Of a stretch of DNA of 64,000 bases, positions 41,801 through 49,534 are shown piece by piece; within the stretch, counting starts at the first letter, position 1; each line of letters starts with the position of its first letter. Both the position numbers and the translations under genes were made by a program. Source of the stretch: Rhizaria sp. SCN 62-66 (lineage: Eukaryota > Rhizaria, unplaced). The notes below the pieces were generated by a model. It did not search any database and was not told the DNA's origin. It saw only the letters and a program-made list of their open reading frames with translations. The DNA is taken from assembly GCA_001724265.1 (NCBI GenBank), contig MEDY01000009.1, forward strand, positions 186,001-250,000, written 5' to 3'.

Positions 41801-43334
41801 CGCTGTTCGCGCTAGGACTCGCAAACGGCGCATTACCGCCGCGGACGACGCGACTGTGGGCCATCGTGCGTTCTGCCTCCTCAATCTCGGCGGCTGCGAC
41901 CTCGTGGGGAAGCATGGGCCAGCCGTCGCCGCCGGTCGCGGCCGCCACCGCGACCGTGCGCTCCAGAGTAGCGGTACCGGCGGCCAGGGCCGTCTCACTG
42001 CCCGTGGCAACGCCTGCAGCGCGCATGAACGTGTTGTTGCCGTCGATTCGGAGAGAGGCGTTGACGCAGCCGGTCTCGACTGCCTCCGCCACCACTGCGG
42101 TGGCGGCGGCGGCGGCAGCGGCAGCGGCAGCGGCTGCGGGAGTCACAGCGGCGTCGATCGCAGCCGACGTCGGCGGCGCCGCTGCGAGCGCCGCCCACAC
42201 CGCGTACCGCTTCCGCCTGCTGTGCACAGCGGCCGAGTCCTCCGCAGGGCGGCCCGACAGGCGGCCGTAGGCAGTGGGGGCGGCGCGCGTGTGCGTGATC
42301 ACGAGCGGCGTGTGCGCACTCGTCCACACGATGCGCTCACAGTCACCTGCAGTCGCACTCGCGCTCGAGGACGCGCTGGCATTGGAAACACTGCTGTTCT
42401 GAGCCGCATCAGTGTGAACGAACGGCGGCAGCGTGCTGTCAATAAGCGGGATCGGCTTGAGCGGATCCTCAGGTCGGGAAAGCACGAAAAAGAGCGGCTG
42501 GGTGACCGTGGGCGTCAGCGAGGCCCACGACGCGGACCAGGGCCAGTGCACGGGATGCTCCCGGTACGCCTCCTCCTCGGCCAGGGCCTCTGCCTCTGCC
42601 TCAGCGTCTTCGGCAGCATCAACGTCGGCGCCAGTGTCGTCGGTTTCAGCGCTGTCACTGCGAGGGCGGGTGCTGTGACCGTTGTCCTTGAGCAGCCTGA
42701 CCCTGTCATTGCGCCGAGCGCGGCCCCTCCGCTCAGCCTCAGCGGCCTCCACCGCGGCCGCGTCCGTGGGCATCGGCGCCAGCGGGTCACGCTCGAGCAC
42801 GAGCCCCTGCTGCAGCGGCCAGAGGCGCGCGACGGGGAAAGGCAACCGCGACGCGTGCGTCTCGCCTGAGTCGGGGCACGCAAGCACGAGCCATGTGGCC
42901 GTCACGGCCGCGATCCAGCGCGACGACAGCGGCGAAAACGCCGCCGCCGTGTCCGGGAGCGTCGGGGCCGGGGGCGCGCCAAGCATTGCCCAGGTCGCCG
43001 CGACGAAGGGCTCCTCGGTCGGCGGAGTCAGCTCGTACAGCGGCGGCGCCGAGGGTGGCGCGTCCAGCGCGCGCCATTGCACGCAGGGGCCGCAGATGAC
43101 GAGCTCCTCCATCGCGGCGTGGGGCGCGGTGGGGCTGGAGGAGGACGAGGACGCGGAGGGCGCGTAGGGGTTCGGGTGCAGGTGGTAGGGTGCGTGGACG
43201 GAGCGGGTCGTCGCCGTCTCGCGGCGCCAGAGCGCCAGCACGGAACGCGCCGTGGCTGTGTGCGCCGGGAACGGGGCTGCGTCGCCCAGGGCGCGGAGGG
43301 GCGCAAGCTCCGATAAAGAAATCGGAACCTGCAT
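29874..43334 (-). CDS. APC1: Anaphase-promoting complex subunit 1 (APC1), giant single-exon form
   Basis: APC1 is the scaffold of the APC/C ubiquitin ligase that drives mitotic exit. The frame is 4,486 codons from ATG 43334 to TAA 29874 without an intron. The N terminus has the family's EELVICGPCVQWRA segment. The conserved entry LSLPWGRGAYTLGT is near residue 2835. The proteasome/cyclosome repeats follow: FLAGFLLGLGARGHLRATPS (~3035), ALGLLYAGRGSG (~3125), AALLALTLAHLATAPAP (~3348), then WVRRQIPDAV (~3421) and SLSAALLALGVTHAGTGSVK (~3491), and AAIGLLTLGAGRAALRP (~3825). The C-terminal region carries YLPLNLYPGDKSADFELI. Usual APC1 length is about 1,900-2,000 residues; the excess is Ala/Ser/Thr-rich inserts with acidic runs. 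A pyrimidine-rich CTCTCTTTGAG lies 17 nt before the ATG. Identification is strong; insert boundaries were not mapped. Confidence 0.93.
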   Translation of the reverse strand: MQVPISLSELAPLRALGDAAPFPAHTATARSVLALWRRETATTRSVHAPYHLHPNPYAPSASSSSSSPTAPHAAMEELVICGPCVQWRALDAPPSAPPLYELTPPTEEPFVAATWAMLGAPPAPTLPDTAAAFSPLSSRWIAAVTATWLVLACPDSGETHASRLPFPVARLWPLQQGLVLERDPLAPMPTDAAAVEAAEAERRGRARRNDRVRLLKDNGHSTRPRSDSAETDDTGADVDAAEDAEAEAEALAEEEAYREHPVHWPWSASWASLTPTVTQPLFFVLSRPEDPLKPIPLIDSTLPPFVHTDAAQNSSVSNASASSSASATAGDCERIVWTSAHTPLVITHTRAAPTAYGRLSGRPAEDSAAVHSRRKRYAVWAALAAAPPTSAAIDAAVTPAAAAAAAAAAAATAVVAEAVETGCVNASLRIDGNNTFMRAAGVATGSETALAAGTATLERTVAVAAATGGDGWPMLPHEVAAAEIEEAERTMAHSRVVRGGNAPFASPSANSVARKGDYSLSHTNTTNTTAVNVIHASHSANAMADDSVAQHRGGGSPRSPLPTVHENGSGSGGSSSHTRSNMAATAGSGNGAVPSLALTTAAATAAAADAADAALAAAEALPAALAGPLIEPAARLFGGGLGPHVQFVCLWRGTLGDDDLDGDDDDELVIGNNSVSASTSAIASASASTSESVDVNLSASDCALLSAPTVFLAVAPPALTLPLWSPAASAVTGAKAPATLADVAAYCINPSAFAESTSAESGGRTDLPLPQPLTFAEYLALCTGADPASATAATAAAVAAAAAPADGDGGDLAAETAAAGASSSLSSAALVVLHEPLLERLTALELAAAPARDSADGAEGGVGMTLLPAFSLTGVLSAFPLPCPAAFAAAAALAGPAVAQGPAAAAAATGLLAPGAGPGASPFDHWFGVVVRDDAIDQSTDSGLQNKIVGERVSCKTRVWVYYGPHRVCELLLTSPELPIASSNPSSSGNALTVGKANSNTELKLQTLNVLAVRPPALSTRTGIALGPLTVAVSVPPTDGSEVLTVGCLQLSLDRFAPIGTSALAATTPSAATLGFALDAVLPPLLAAAVRTAAVAAAAAAARARAFAEALTVAVASGLNDADATAQSLTAVVTALATPQEAIAGLAYVMCEWTYLSNDVCDNNASLRAVDWTDLTTDSHTSTSSYSFAAASVTTEMSGMSPWSALLSSARHATASNSGALPSLTASAHIAAKTTPANAAALRNSVAAAQRAATTNALASVARALSSLSLSEPTATAAAADAPGLALAEATAARAFASLPLLRALLRALSPLLLQTLHCVYDDCLLGAAAPASGSGAGTGAAGRAGLAGEMRPLLLRLSARCYSNSLNCADAAQAAAAERWCAEYLDDAGLSAVGALHGLSCSQSLQGGSVTYAVLNMYTAQAPQPTAMVDAVSSSAEAISESESDSVLRAVLGEAHMPALISFADIAMSTDSDLPVRPVPVPHPLAPLPPLPPRILSYCTIAAPPRSATTAALTITVAPSSAASAADASTVAATELTVSSNVPAPAPTAIAADAAAFNDWLRARDRAAVAAHGHLASNTLEVAQLYSEGQDPWLALFSVFPVSSPLCALSRKTLHIAFLTARATAAASANGANAVAPEQWTWAGHVTARAASLACTVLTRASTSATRDAAVAAHAKSARRVSGIDALDSPMFGQRQQQSLRRRRRSSLLLSTPSLRVGLTPAGHRGAAAATAAAMHAAAMGARSPSFMHPHLHSATPQQTAHGRLAVHGHSAAHAHAAGPVPTLASEFAHSHAPGQAQGGMFTPAPRQRAGFGFTPASAAGPSAQGSHRLSGGPVGGGTPFLFTPAPARGSAQTARRASGGAASTLSGSGLAAGGLAVPQSAGVFAAALPRQVPHSPFGLPASTPLRAAPTSAASAAAASAAAMSAAAVAASFHAHCAASNQNQAGDNSVVMLRSPRPAVVATPTAAARRRAGTTQPVGSASIAASPAVTATPQLLPIPAATAVRGRPTVTLTVTLPSPFSPAPAAHTASGPAPQSPLALGSPVRAGAGMRGTVAAAALGAAAARALALGPLAVSLASAAAFNATAQDSAVTGADASVIMEGNEEDDDDDDEQEHARNERAFALAVEDDEDGDELDFFGLSLPAVTVGVEDEPCDDDDDDRNDDGGQNSGTDNSQKQTMSDDATVGSPRARTLTSPRARTGANAFGARKRKSLTFGAHNAAGPMTPRTMGNTMFAAAVQPAAAAAAAHASTVTSSKGNAFAGLGGRAFGASAAAPHAPSGLAPTGLAPAAPTISLALTASPSVRLNLKRTPLPALPAALLTRDPSLSVYKPTDEELADLVAPTILIAPPTLSPPRPAQLAASTAQVAAASAPVCISVPVPATATCFVPSAPALARWLLATCVAERLTAADVAGALPPPVAAAAAAALAVCAGASPSSRANTTQAGGSADPLASFEPALLAGRLDYILMRRLRHSSLPAAAAAVAAARAACSAQARAAARAAAAAMLANAAEQLAAHGIPATVVAAVKKEASRLTRIRTARRRAVKAKSGAVTSASAVVVKTVAIRNMSDEPQSDSDSDALEQVEGYDDADDDAATAGATEADAAAWSALAITDPLMWGAHADAFARARTDRALPFLATAAPLSAYSGDAAGSISIPAVSDDAVMLGLPDPSDPYAASAPLAEGAATAHFHRIGTQATASALASAAAATASSATGASGAVAIGSATTLAGAFEPAAAASARAGAGAPAAAAAAGGLWLRSLLPPAPPASDLEGLLSARRACAHGLCPTLTAAVEASLSTTRLPTVTVPRASATDAETLAKALKDRVILAGLRTLSLPWGRGAYTLGTAAPPALRLTALPNPGFALSALTPQLGAGEVTKWDDLRVSAGEVDAVPSLLQGWSVAVSYWAAPGWEALCAAAASKLAHSSAAVAVAQKALSSQNSESSNDQVTRKQRRRSSLLLPSFAANTVDSDAAASRPTAPTSAPSATATTMRVTNLAPHPSSSVLLRSYLAALAAHRHSLALFASAMRDVTARPPSPAFLAGFLLGLGARGHLRATPSDLLLAAPLNDPIALAATVTALAASHFGTGSGLVARQIYLRAPERLPMGAALDTLRHPLLFAAVPFALGLLYAGRGSGPAAELCLHRLMTAQGARAPLGSASANGATVLFSGGGGGVSAAAAAAAASLGGMLGSQREREGMAMSAAAGLGLVLLGLGDDVAGANAANNDAESDAASDATLSVRGRSQQQRKQRQKQQQQQAQQQRTLGAWSVGLRALLLKCTGLNANAAAHTVANTGVGAGADADAAAAAATAAAIATGAASPATAAYASAPIDVTVAAPAALLALTLAHLATAPAPAALALRATVGAPVDPRTAAAGIAATTWHRVLARALIAGPAPAAADSKEAGAGVWVEPTARWVRRQIPDAVAMSVVEIAAPFEDDGSDYTILSASYNGLAGAPECADTLSSVDSALSSGFSPNAARQLYLQSLSAALLALGVTHAGTGSVKAARLLAHYLSALLALRRQDAKDIDADNAAYNADASDNGDDDDSEESKARPVGESTKPVSLTADAAAAVRAINASASPYARSGAIGSSGLFPPTHSGTGAGAKDWRAVDWVSGAPLLKPRQLQPAAAAQSDLGWEWEQLSATEHGNNNTLVLSLPTLPGCSHERSLWSANARARASIWLAWARVCRVPVPTRADLLAQHRGVLPAQAAQAHSGMNANDDFYYAAALTLWARTHLPPLPRARLSGPGADSTTLAAAVASASLALALVLSGTADPGAMRLLRAARYAPLPSSIPRNSAELNEDHVSALHSAHGAAAAAIGLLTLGAGRAALRPAFSRCPTSGVVLPCRATMATALLTALPPWGGPRGLGAVPVLLRTVLPLATVTRWVCTVDAATGAPVSLPIAVSIKPGAGCGGEVTAEGFRKIALKTPCLLPPLEHVTELNVAAPGYLPLNLYPGDKSADFELIMHRRVIFVQAVPTLAGADADDSIVCAPSSGSVTEAASGAATTEDSTVSWLANTTLVQSTTTVAATARVSFSPQLQASIDHLGRRALPLLALTVARALPPQSANTSSTSSGDALTVAINSANAVGAADVAIALTSYRQRLSEWAAECRALCGDSTAAAVPSKAKSKPTPKFAISNGDSIPLRTRVLTLTTPGLSLISLRGSTTTALALAPPAPASLLLTALPATASTCAADSGPIAAPPLAPSLLPSPLAASQALVRWALLTIACVAEARALVNAAHAASRARAAATAARSTMSAEIVALARASGAYANAALPAPPALPSFAAGMVPTDTPPSVAAVSALKALVEDNDAAVGALGAALLPRNLRDALSQALQYLLTGREVDDLLLSSIRSAKMMLRKATHKEGFNLSRNASFASALCACACRYHDLQPWLQPVSAAATARLSEITRARTIAVKLRLGGYDGKSLRTEYENATAHGAAGNAASSGRWALMSAMMWPRMTREQRSMLLHCLLMCDENVDQN

Positions 43335-44743
43335 GGTCGCAGTTGCGTTGGCTCAAAGAGAGAGTGTGATGCGTGCTCGATTGGGGAGTCTCGAGTCTGG
43401 GTGGTGGTGTCCGTGCGAGATTCAAATGAGGGACCTGCTGCGGGGAGAGTTAACGCAAGCAGATGAATTATTATTAGAGATGGATATAAAGTACACGACA
43501 ATATCATTGCATTTCAAATCTTGGTGCTATTTGACGACTCTAGTATCTTTTATTAGATATGGACGATCGCCTCTTCCAGGCTTGAGTCTCGCCTGGCTGG
43601 TTGCGGCCTGAGCGCACGTCAGAGAAAATTACGCTGTAGTTCGTATAACGAACGTCGCAAGAAATACCACTTCACTGGTGCAATTTTATGCACATTACCA
43701 TATATTATAGTTATGTGCGTTTATATCTGATAACCTGTATCTGTCTGAATCGGTCTTGGCAAGGTTCGCGCCTAGTGTGACTTTATCAACTTGGAATGCA
43801 CAGTCTTGGGCGCTGGCATGCTAAACAACGATTAAGGGATCGCCGGCGTTGTTATATATCGTTGTTTCCAATGCAACGGGTGACACGTTATGTTGTGGAC
43901 TCAATTCAGGTCTGTTATGGCGTGCTATACGCGTTTGCAGTAGTCGTGCGCTTGTGTGTGCTGGGTTCGCATGATCGTGCCGCGCATGAATATGAGCGAG
44001 CAGATTTCAGGCATAGGTACCGTACGGATATATATGCTGTATTTCTAGTCAATGCTTGCATGTGTTTTAGTATAATCCGCATTACTGTCGATTGAGCGAA
44101 CTGAAATCAAGTTATTGCTGCCAGGTCCTTCGTTGTCACAAAATTCTACGAATGAACAATTAGTGCATAATGCGCTCATAACGAATGTTAGCCGAAATCA
44201 AGGTCTGATAAGATAATCACACAACATACCGATCACGGAAATTAAGTAAATTATGAATAATTCTGACTATACGACGATACATGCCTTGAATATGAAGTGT
44301 TACAAAGTACTGACACATACTTCACAACGAGATTTCCGGCTGAAATTAAAAGGCAACATTGAGAAAACACTACTTAGTTATAAAAAAAGTATGAATCATA
44401 CTTTTTACCCAAACTCTTCCTTAAGATACTAATCTTTTAGGTTGTACTCATGATGATATTGGTAGTTGCATGATCATTGTGTATTTTTGCGAACCATGCG
44501 GCCTGACTTTTTCCGGCAGGCGGACCGACAGGCCAACTGAGCGACTCATTCACCGGGCTGCCACGCCTCATGGTCACCGTTGTATAATGTCTAGCCAATA
44601 TATATCAACCACGTATACATATATTATTTTGTGTTCTTTCTATTCCCTTTGAATCATCTTACAACCCCTCTGCTGAATACCCTCTGACTCGCCCAACGCA
44701 CCGTCTCCTGACCTGTTCTCTCTGCTAACCTCAGCCAGAGGTC
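43335..44743. other. AT-rich divergent intergenic region
   Basis: About 1.4 kb between APC1 (minus) and the small basic-protein gene (plus), expected to hold both promoters. Short open frames (such as 43796-44095 plus) have no recognisable domain and AT-rich codons. The right end contains CTAAC...CTCAG, an acceptor-like site 9 nt before the next start codon. Confidence 0.4.
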
Positions 44744-45103
44744 ATGCTCCAGAAGATGAGCTCTGCGGCCGCGCGCGTGTCGCTGCGGCACATCCCCGCG
44801 GTGCAGGCCGCGCTCTTCACGCCCGTCACGGCCGCTGCGGGCTTCTCCGTCCCGCTGCCCGCGACCCTGCTGAAGCAGCCCTCGTCCCTGCTCGAGCTGG
44901 CTCTCTCCCCAGCCTCCGTCCCGCAGCCGCTGGCGATGGCGCCCGCCATCACGCTCGACGGCCCGCTCGCCACCGAGGTAGACTCGCTGGAGCTGATGAA
45001 CCGCAACAAGCGCAAGCTCAAGAAGGCCAACCACGGCGCGCGTCCCTGCAACTCGCGCGGCCGCAAGGCTCGCCGCATTCGCCGCCACTGGTACGGCGAA
45101 TAA
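44744..45103 (+). CDS. Small basic, probably mitochondrial protein
   Basis: A 119-residue frame, ATG 44744 to TAA 45101. The N terminus (MLQKMSSAAARVSLRHIPAV) is Arg/Ser/Ala-rich without acids, like a mitochondrial targeting peptide. The C terminus is strongly basic and of normal complexity: LMNRNKRKLKKANHGARPCN, then a run of Arg/Lys ending RRHWYGE. I recall similar short basic tails in mitochondrial ribosome-associated proteins but cannot name the family from the sequence alone. It is highly GC-rich and flanked by AT-rich DNA on both sides, which supports it being a real gene. The AG at 44734 may be the end of an intron in the 5' region, so upstream coding sequence is possible. Confidence 0.7.
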   Translation: MLQKMSSAAARVSLRHIPAVQAALFTPVTAAAGFSVPLPATLLKQPSSLLELALSPASVPQPLAMAPAITLDGPLATEVDSLELMNRNKRKLKKANHGARPCNSRGRKARRIRRHWYGE

Positions 45104-45958
45104 GCGCGCTAATTGATCACTAGTGCAGCTCAATCTCGCTCTCGCATGAATGTGCGCGGAGCATATATGCCGCGCTTGTGCTGAGTTGTGTGTCCGCACA
45201 ATTTGCAGCTTATGCGGCACTGTTGCAGACCTGCGCAGTCGGGAGTCCCGTCAGACCCGTTGCCAGAGACAACGCCCGTCTACTCAGCTTCGTAACGCCG
45301 CGCGGTGCTCCAACATCTCCGCTCCTATAACTGAGAACTGGCCCGTATACACGCGGTTCTCCAAAACCCTCACCTCAATGTCTCAATAGAGCGCGCGCGC
45401 GCGATTGCCGCGCATGCGTCGCTGCGGCGTTGCCCACTCGTTCCTAGCGAGCAGTCGGGTGAAGGTATTTATTGCAGTATTTAGCCAGAACAAAGTGACA
45501 CACGTGAAACTTCACTATATGTACACGATAATACGTCTGTATATCTGTGCTATGTTTCATCATGTTGCTATTATGTTTTCGTTATAACTTCATATTCGTT
45601 TACACAGTAAAACAAACGCTTCCAAAAACCTAAAAATGACCTTAAATGGGAGATAACTCCCGCTACATACATTATTATATTCACAACACTAACCATTGTT
45701 TTTTTAAATGTGCTTATGTATTATTTGTAGTGATTTTCTATTTTATCGGTTCTTGTGCGTACAAACGCGTTTTATGTCCTAAAAAGTCGCAAGTGCAACA
45801 GTTCGTTAACGTAGCTACGTTTGCATTCCCTAGATATGAACCTGTTTTGCTCTTTCATTCGGCTCGAAGCTAATCCCCAAGTGCGTGATTTGTGTTGCAT
45901 TTGTGAGTCCGTCCTCGCACCTCAGTTCTATGGTTGTGGTTAGTTGCAGGCGTTGCGC
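45104..45958. other. Intergenic region between convergent genes
   Basis: About 850 bp, mixed to AT-rich, with a short GC alternating run near 45389-45402. Short open frames on the plus strand lack recognisable domains. No RNA gene was identified. Confidence 0.45.
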
Positions 45959-46634
45959 TTACTTCTTGTTGCCCTTGGCAGCCTTCTTGGCAGCCTCCTT
46001 CTCGCGCTTCTCCAGCAGCCCTTTGAAGGGCATGCGCATGTCGTAGGCGTCCTCGCCGTCGGCGTAGTAGCCCTCCTCGAGCTTGGTGATCTCGTAGCCC
46101 AGCGTCTGGCTGTAGAGGTGGTAGGCAGCGATGTTGCTCTTGCGCACGTGCAGCGACACGTAGTGCGCATCGAACACCTGCTCCATCTGCGCCTGCGCGG
46201 CACGCATCAGCTTAGTCGCGATGCCGAGCTTGCGGTGGGTGCGGAGAACGGCGAGCGAGGTGATGTGGCCGTGCGGGTCCTCCTCGTCGTCGTCCTCCTC
46301 GGCCATCTTGCCCAGGACGTAGCCGACGATCTTGCCGCCGTCGTCGGCCACGTACAGCAAGTGCGGCCACGCAATGATGTGGTAGATGAAGTAGCGGAAC
46401 TGGTAGTTCTCGGGCAAACACAGCAAGTTGCAGTGCTGCATCTCGATCAGGTCCTTAATCTGTTCAGGGCCAGCAAGGAGTGGTTAAATATGCCGAGAAA
46501 GAGCGATGTAGCGGGTGAGCACGGGGAATGGGGAAAGTCGCACTTTGAAGAGGAAATACAAGGGTATAACATCCGTCAAGAGGGTGCGCAGAAATGCACT
46601 GAATACGTACTGTGGCAGGGCGAATAGAAACCAT
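45959..46634 (-). CDS. NAA10: N-alpha-acetyltransferase 10 (NatA catalytic subunit), two exons
   Basis: The catalytic subunit of NatA, which acetylates N-terminal Ser/Ala/Thr and similar residues of nascent chains on ribosomes together with NAA15. Exon 1 is only 24 coding bases (46611-46634, MVSIRPAT) and exon 2 is 45959-46459; the 151-nt intron is GTACGT...AACAG in phase 0. The join gives [22 protein letters not shown], closely matching the family's start, and the protein is 174 residues. The GNAT fold is complete: [18 protein letters not shown], the acetyl-CoA loop [13 protein letters not shown], and [28 protein letters not shown]. The C-terminal tail is Lys/Glu-rich, as usual. It ends in TAA. 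Without the tiny first exon the protein would start at an internal Met and lack the first strand. Confidence 0.95.
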
Positions 46635-46948
46635 ATTATATGATTCTCCGATGCGGGGGCAAGGCACAAGACTTCAAACAAAAATCCGCAACATGACACT
46701 CTCGCCAAGCCAGTCCAAGTCGTAGCCGTTCTGCGACCGTCGATGAGGGAGCAATGCAAATCATATCTCAGCGAAGGCCTGCCCCACAGATTCACAGTTA
46801 TTGTATTTGTTTTGTATGTCTTTTATGCGCATTTATTTTAAAGATCTAGTCCACAAGTCGATATTTTGCTTCTTTACGCGCGCAAATCTCACCTTCGTTG
46901 AGCATCTCTGCGCTTGTATCTGCCTCCTTAGCCTGCCACATGCGCCCA
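46635..46948. other. Short intergenic region
   Basis: About 310 bp between NAA10 and the downstream end of the Gln/Asn-rich gene, both on the minus strand. It should contain the NAA10 promoter. No other feature is visible. Confidence 0.4.
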
Positions 46949-47051
46949 TTACAGCCTCAACAGCGATGAGTGCAGCCGCTTGATGGCGGCCACCATGTGT
47001 GCCTGCTTATTATTGCAGAGATGCGTTGTCTTTGCCGTATCTTGTGCAGCC

Positions 47052-47122
<71 letters not shown>

Positions 47123-49192
47123 TTGTTGTTGCTGGCTGCCGCTCTGGGACGTGCCACCTGTCGTTGTCACCACCACAGACGTTGTCGCTTCCGTGAGGCC
47201 GAGCTCCTCCAGGACCGTGAGCAGCAGCCTCACGTCGCTCTTGGCCTGCGCCAGCGCTGCCCGGCCCACGGTCACCGGCTCCACGGCCGGCACCGTCACC
47301 GTGTACCGCGAGTCGCCAGGCAGCGCAGCCGCTGACAGCGAAGCCACCGGCAGTGCAGTCGCTTGCTGACTGGAGACTGTGGCTGAGGGCTGCGTTCGCG
47401 CGGGCGCTGTCTTAGCCGCAGTTGCTGTGAATCCCGGCTGCGGCGTCTCTGCAGCGCTCTGTGTCTGCGCCCACGGCTTTGCGGCAGTGACGGTCGCGTC
47501 AGGCGCGGCGCTTGGCGCGGCGCTCGCAGACCCGCTAGACTTGGGCTGGATGAGGGGAAGGAACGCCTCGGCGATCTTCTCTGCCGCCGCAGTCTTAGCC
47601 GCGTCGCTGGTGCTTGGGACACTCATACGCGAGTCTAGTGACCGCAACTTGCCAAGGACGGTCTTTTTGCCGGGGATGCGGCAGTTGGGGTAGGGCTTCG
47701 GCGGCGGAAGCGACTTCTTCGCCTTACCGCTGCAGTTGAGCGCATCGAGCCTAGTGGCTGCAGCGACTGCGGCTGCCGTTGGGGTTGCAGTAGCGGGAGA
47801 AGCGGACGCGGTCGCTGACTTCGTGGTGCCCTCAGACGTCGCACCTGCAGACTCCTTTACAGGCGCGGTCGAGGTGGACGCGGAGGCGCTCACGGTTACA
47901 CTGCGCACGATGGGAACACAAGGGCTCGCACTCTGGATCTGAATGGTCTGTGTCCCGTTGACGCCATCCCACTTGTAGCAGACAGTGTTCTCGACAGTCT
48001 TGGAACGGTACAGCTGGAGGTTGCAGCTGCTGAAGTCCACGTTCGCAAACAGCGACGCCGCTGCAGCAACGGACTTCACTCCCGTTCCCGTGGTGGACGT
48101 CAGCGGTGTCGCACCTGCAGCGACACCGGACGACCCATTTGCGCTGTGCACAGTGCTTGCTGAAGGAGCAAAGGCTGAAACTAACGGCGTGCTCACTGTA
48201 GGCTTGCTTACTGTTACTGCAGGCTTGTCGACTGTAACTGCGCTTGCTGGCACTGCAGACTTCCCTGCAACCATCGCAGTCATGCCCACAGTTATATCGA
48301 GAGGGATCACTACCTGAGCAGCTGGAGGAGGAGTCGCGGCAGGCGTTGCCTTTGTCACAACAGGCGTGCTGCTGATGCTGCCGCTTGTGCCGCTACTGTA
48401 ATTGCTCGCAACATCGGCCTGACTGGCAGATCCGTTGCGTGTTGAAGTCGCGGCCACACCGGCCGCGCTGACGGGGGCTGCCGCTGCGAGCCGGTGCTCT
48501 GCAGGCACGCAGCTAGCTAGCTTGAACGTTGTGCTATACTTGCGTTTTGCACTGCCTGTTTGCGTTGAGGAGGCTATTAGGCCCGCGACTGAGTCGGTGT
48601 TGCTTCCAGGTGTTCTCGCAACATGGTCACCTGTGATCTAGGGACAGTCCTCGTTGGCCAATGCTGTTGCCGCATGACTAGCGAGCGGGGATGCCTCTTT
48701 CAGGATGTTGCAAGCTGTGCCGATATCTACTATAGGCAGCGTACGCTGGACGGCGTTCACCGCGGCCACTGCTGGCGTCGAGGCCCTCGTCGCGAACGCA
48801 ACCTCGACGGGAGCGACTTCCTTGGTCACAACGCTCTCTAAGCTGGCAAGCCGAGTAGACCCGGTCGTGGGGAGAATCAAGAGAGGTAGGCTTAGCGGAA
48901 CAACAGTGGTTGATGCGATACAAGAGTCAGTCTTGAAGATGTTGAAGTTGCTAACCTTAGTCCGATCGATGATTGCGAAGTCGAGGTCGGACCAGTCACT
49001 GCCGGACTCGGGCAGATCGCACTCGTATTTGGCGACCGCATTGCTACACTTGCGGGCAGCCGCCGGCGAAGTAAGATCGCTGTTGTTGGAGGGAGTGAGC
49101 AGCTCGAAGTCGCAGAGCGTATCACTGGAGGCTGTGCCGGTCGGCGAAGGAGGGGACGTCCCCACTTGAAGCGTCGTCGAAGGCAACGACAT
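46949..49192 (-). CDS. Low-complexity protein with poly-Gln/Asn tail and an in-frame TAG
   Basis: One frame from ATG 49192 (an in-frame ATG at 49225 lies in AT-rich sequence) to TAA 46949, 747 residues, with a single TAG at 48638-48640 (residue 185). Before it the frame reads LANEDCP and after it ITGDHVARTPGSNTDS, then on without stops for 560 codons. The N-terminal part has ordinary complexity (SDWSDLDFAIIDRTKVSNFN). The middle is Ser/Thr/Ala/Val-rich with islands such as NVDFSSCNLQLYRSKTVENT and PYPNCRIPGKKTVLGKLRSL. The C terminus has a Gln run, then an Asn run and a short basic tail. Base composition is milder than in neighbouring genes (about 55-60 percent GC by eye). No family recognised. 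If TAG were a stop there would be an unlinked 187-codon product and a downstream frame without an obvious ATG near its start. Confidence 0.72.
47052..47135 (-). repeat. Trinucleotide repeat encoding poly-Gln and poly-Asn
   Basis: On the coding strand CAA/CAG repeats (about 18 Gln) are followed by about ten AAC codons (Asn), nearly pure at the DNA level, so replication slippage and length variation between strains are likely. Confidence 0.8.
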
Positions 49193-49534
49193 ACACGCTA
49201 TAAATAACGTGTTTAAGTAAACCAAATAAAGAGTAATATTAAGTAAATAACATTTGTTTCATATTCATTCTTATAAATGTGATCTCACGTTCAACAAAAG
49301 AAATATCATTCCGTTTCGACACACCACTGTGATGCATGCTGAAGATCGGTGCCCACAGTCACCTCCTTCAGCAACAAATTGCACCGCAGAGAATACAATT
49401 TACAAGGTGTGTATTTTAAGCAATATATAACGGTTTATAGAATAGTAATTATACATGTGATCTAAGCCACACATACCAACACAGCATCACGTATAAGTGA
49501 GCTATTCAAGGTAAGAGCGGTTGCTTCGCTCAGC
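49193..49534. other. AT-rich intergenic region
   Basis: About 340 bp upstream of the Gln/Asn-rich gene and downstream of the coiled-coil gene. TTTATAG five bases before the ATG at 49192 is acceptor-like. Nothing else is visible. Confidence 0.4.

Noticed and set aside
43796-44095. 99-codon frame upstream of the small basic gene
   Set aside because: AT-rich, no domain, in a divergent promoter region.
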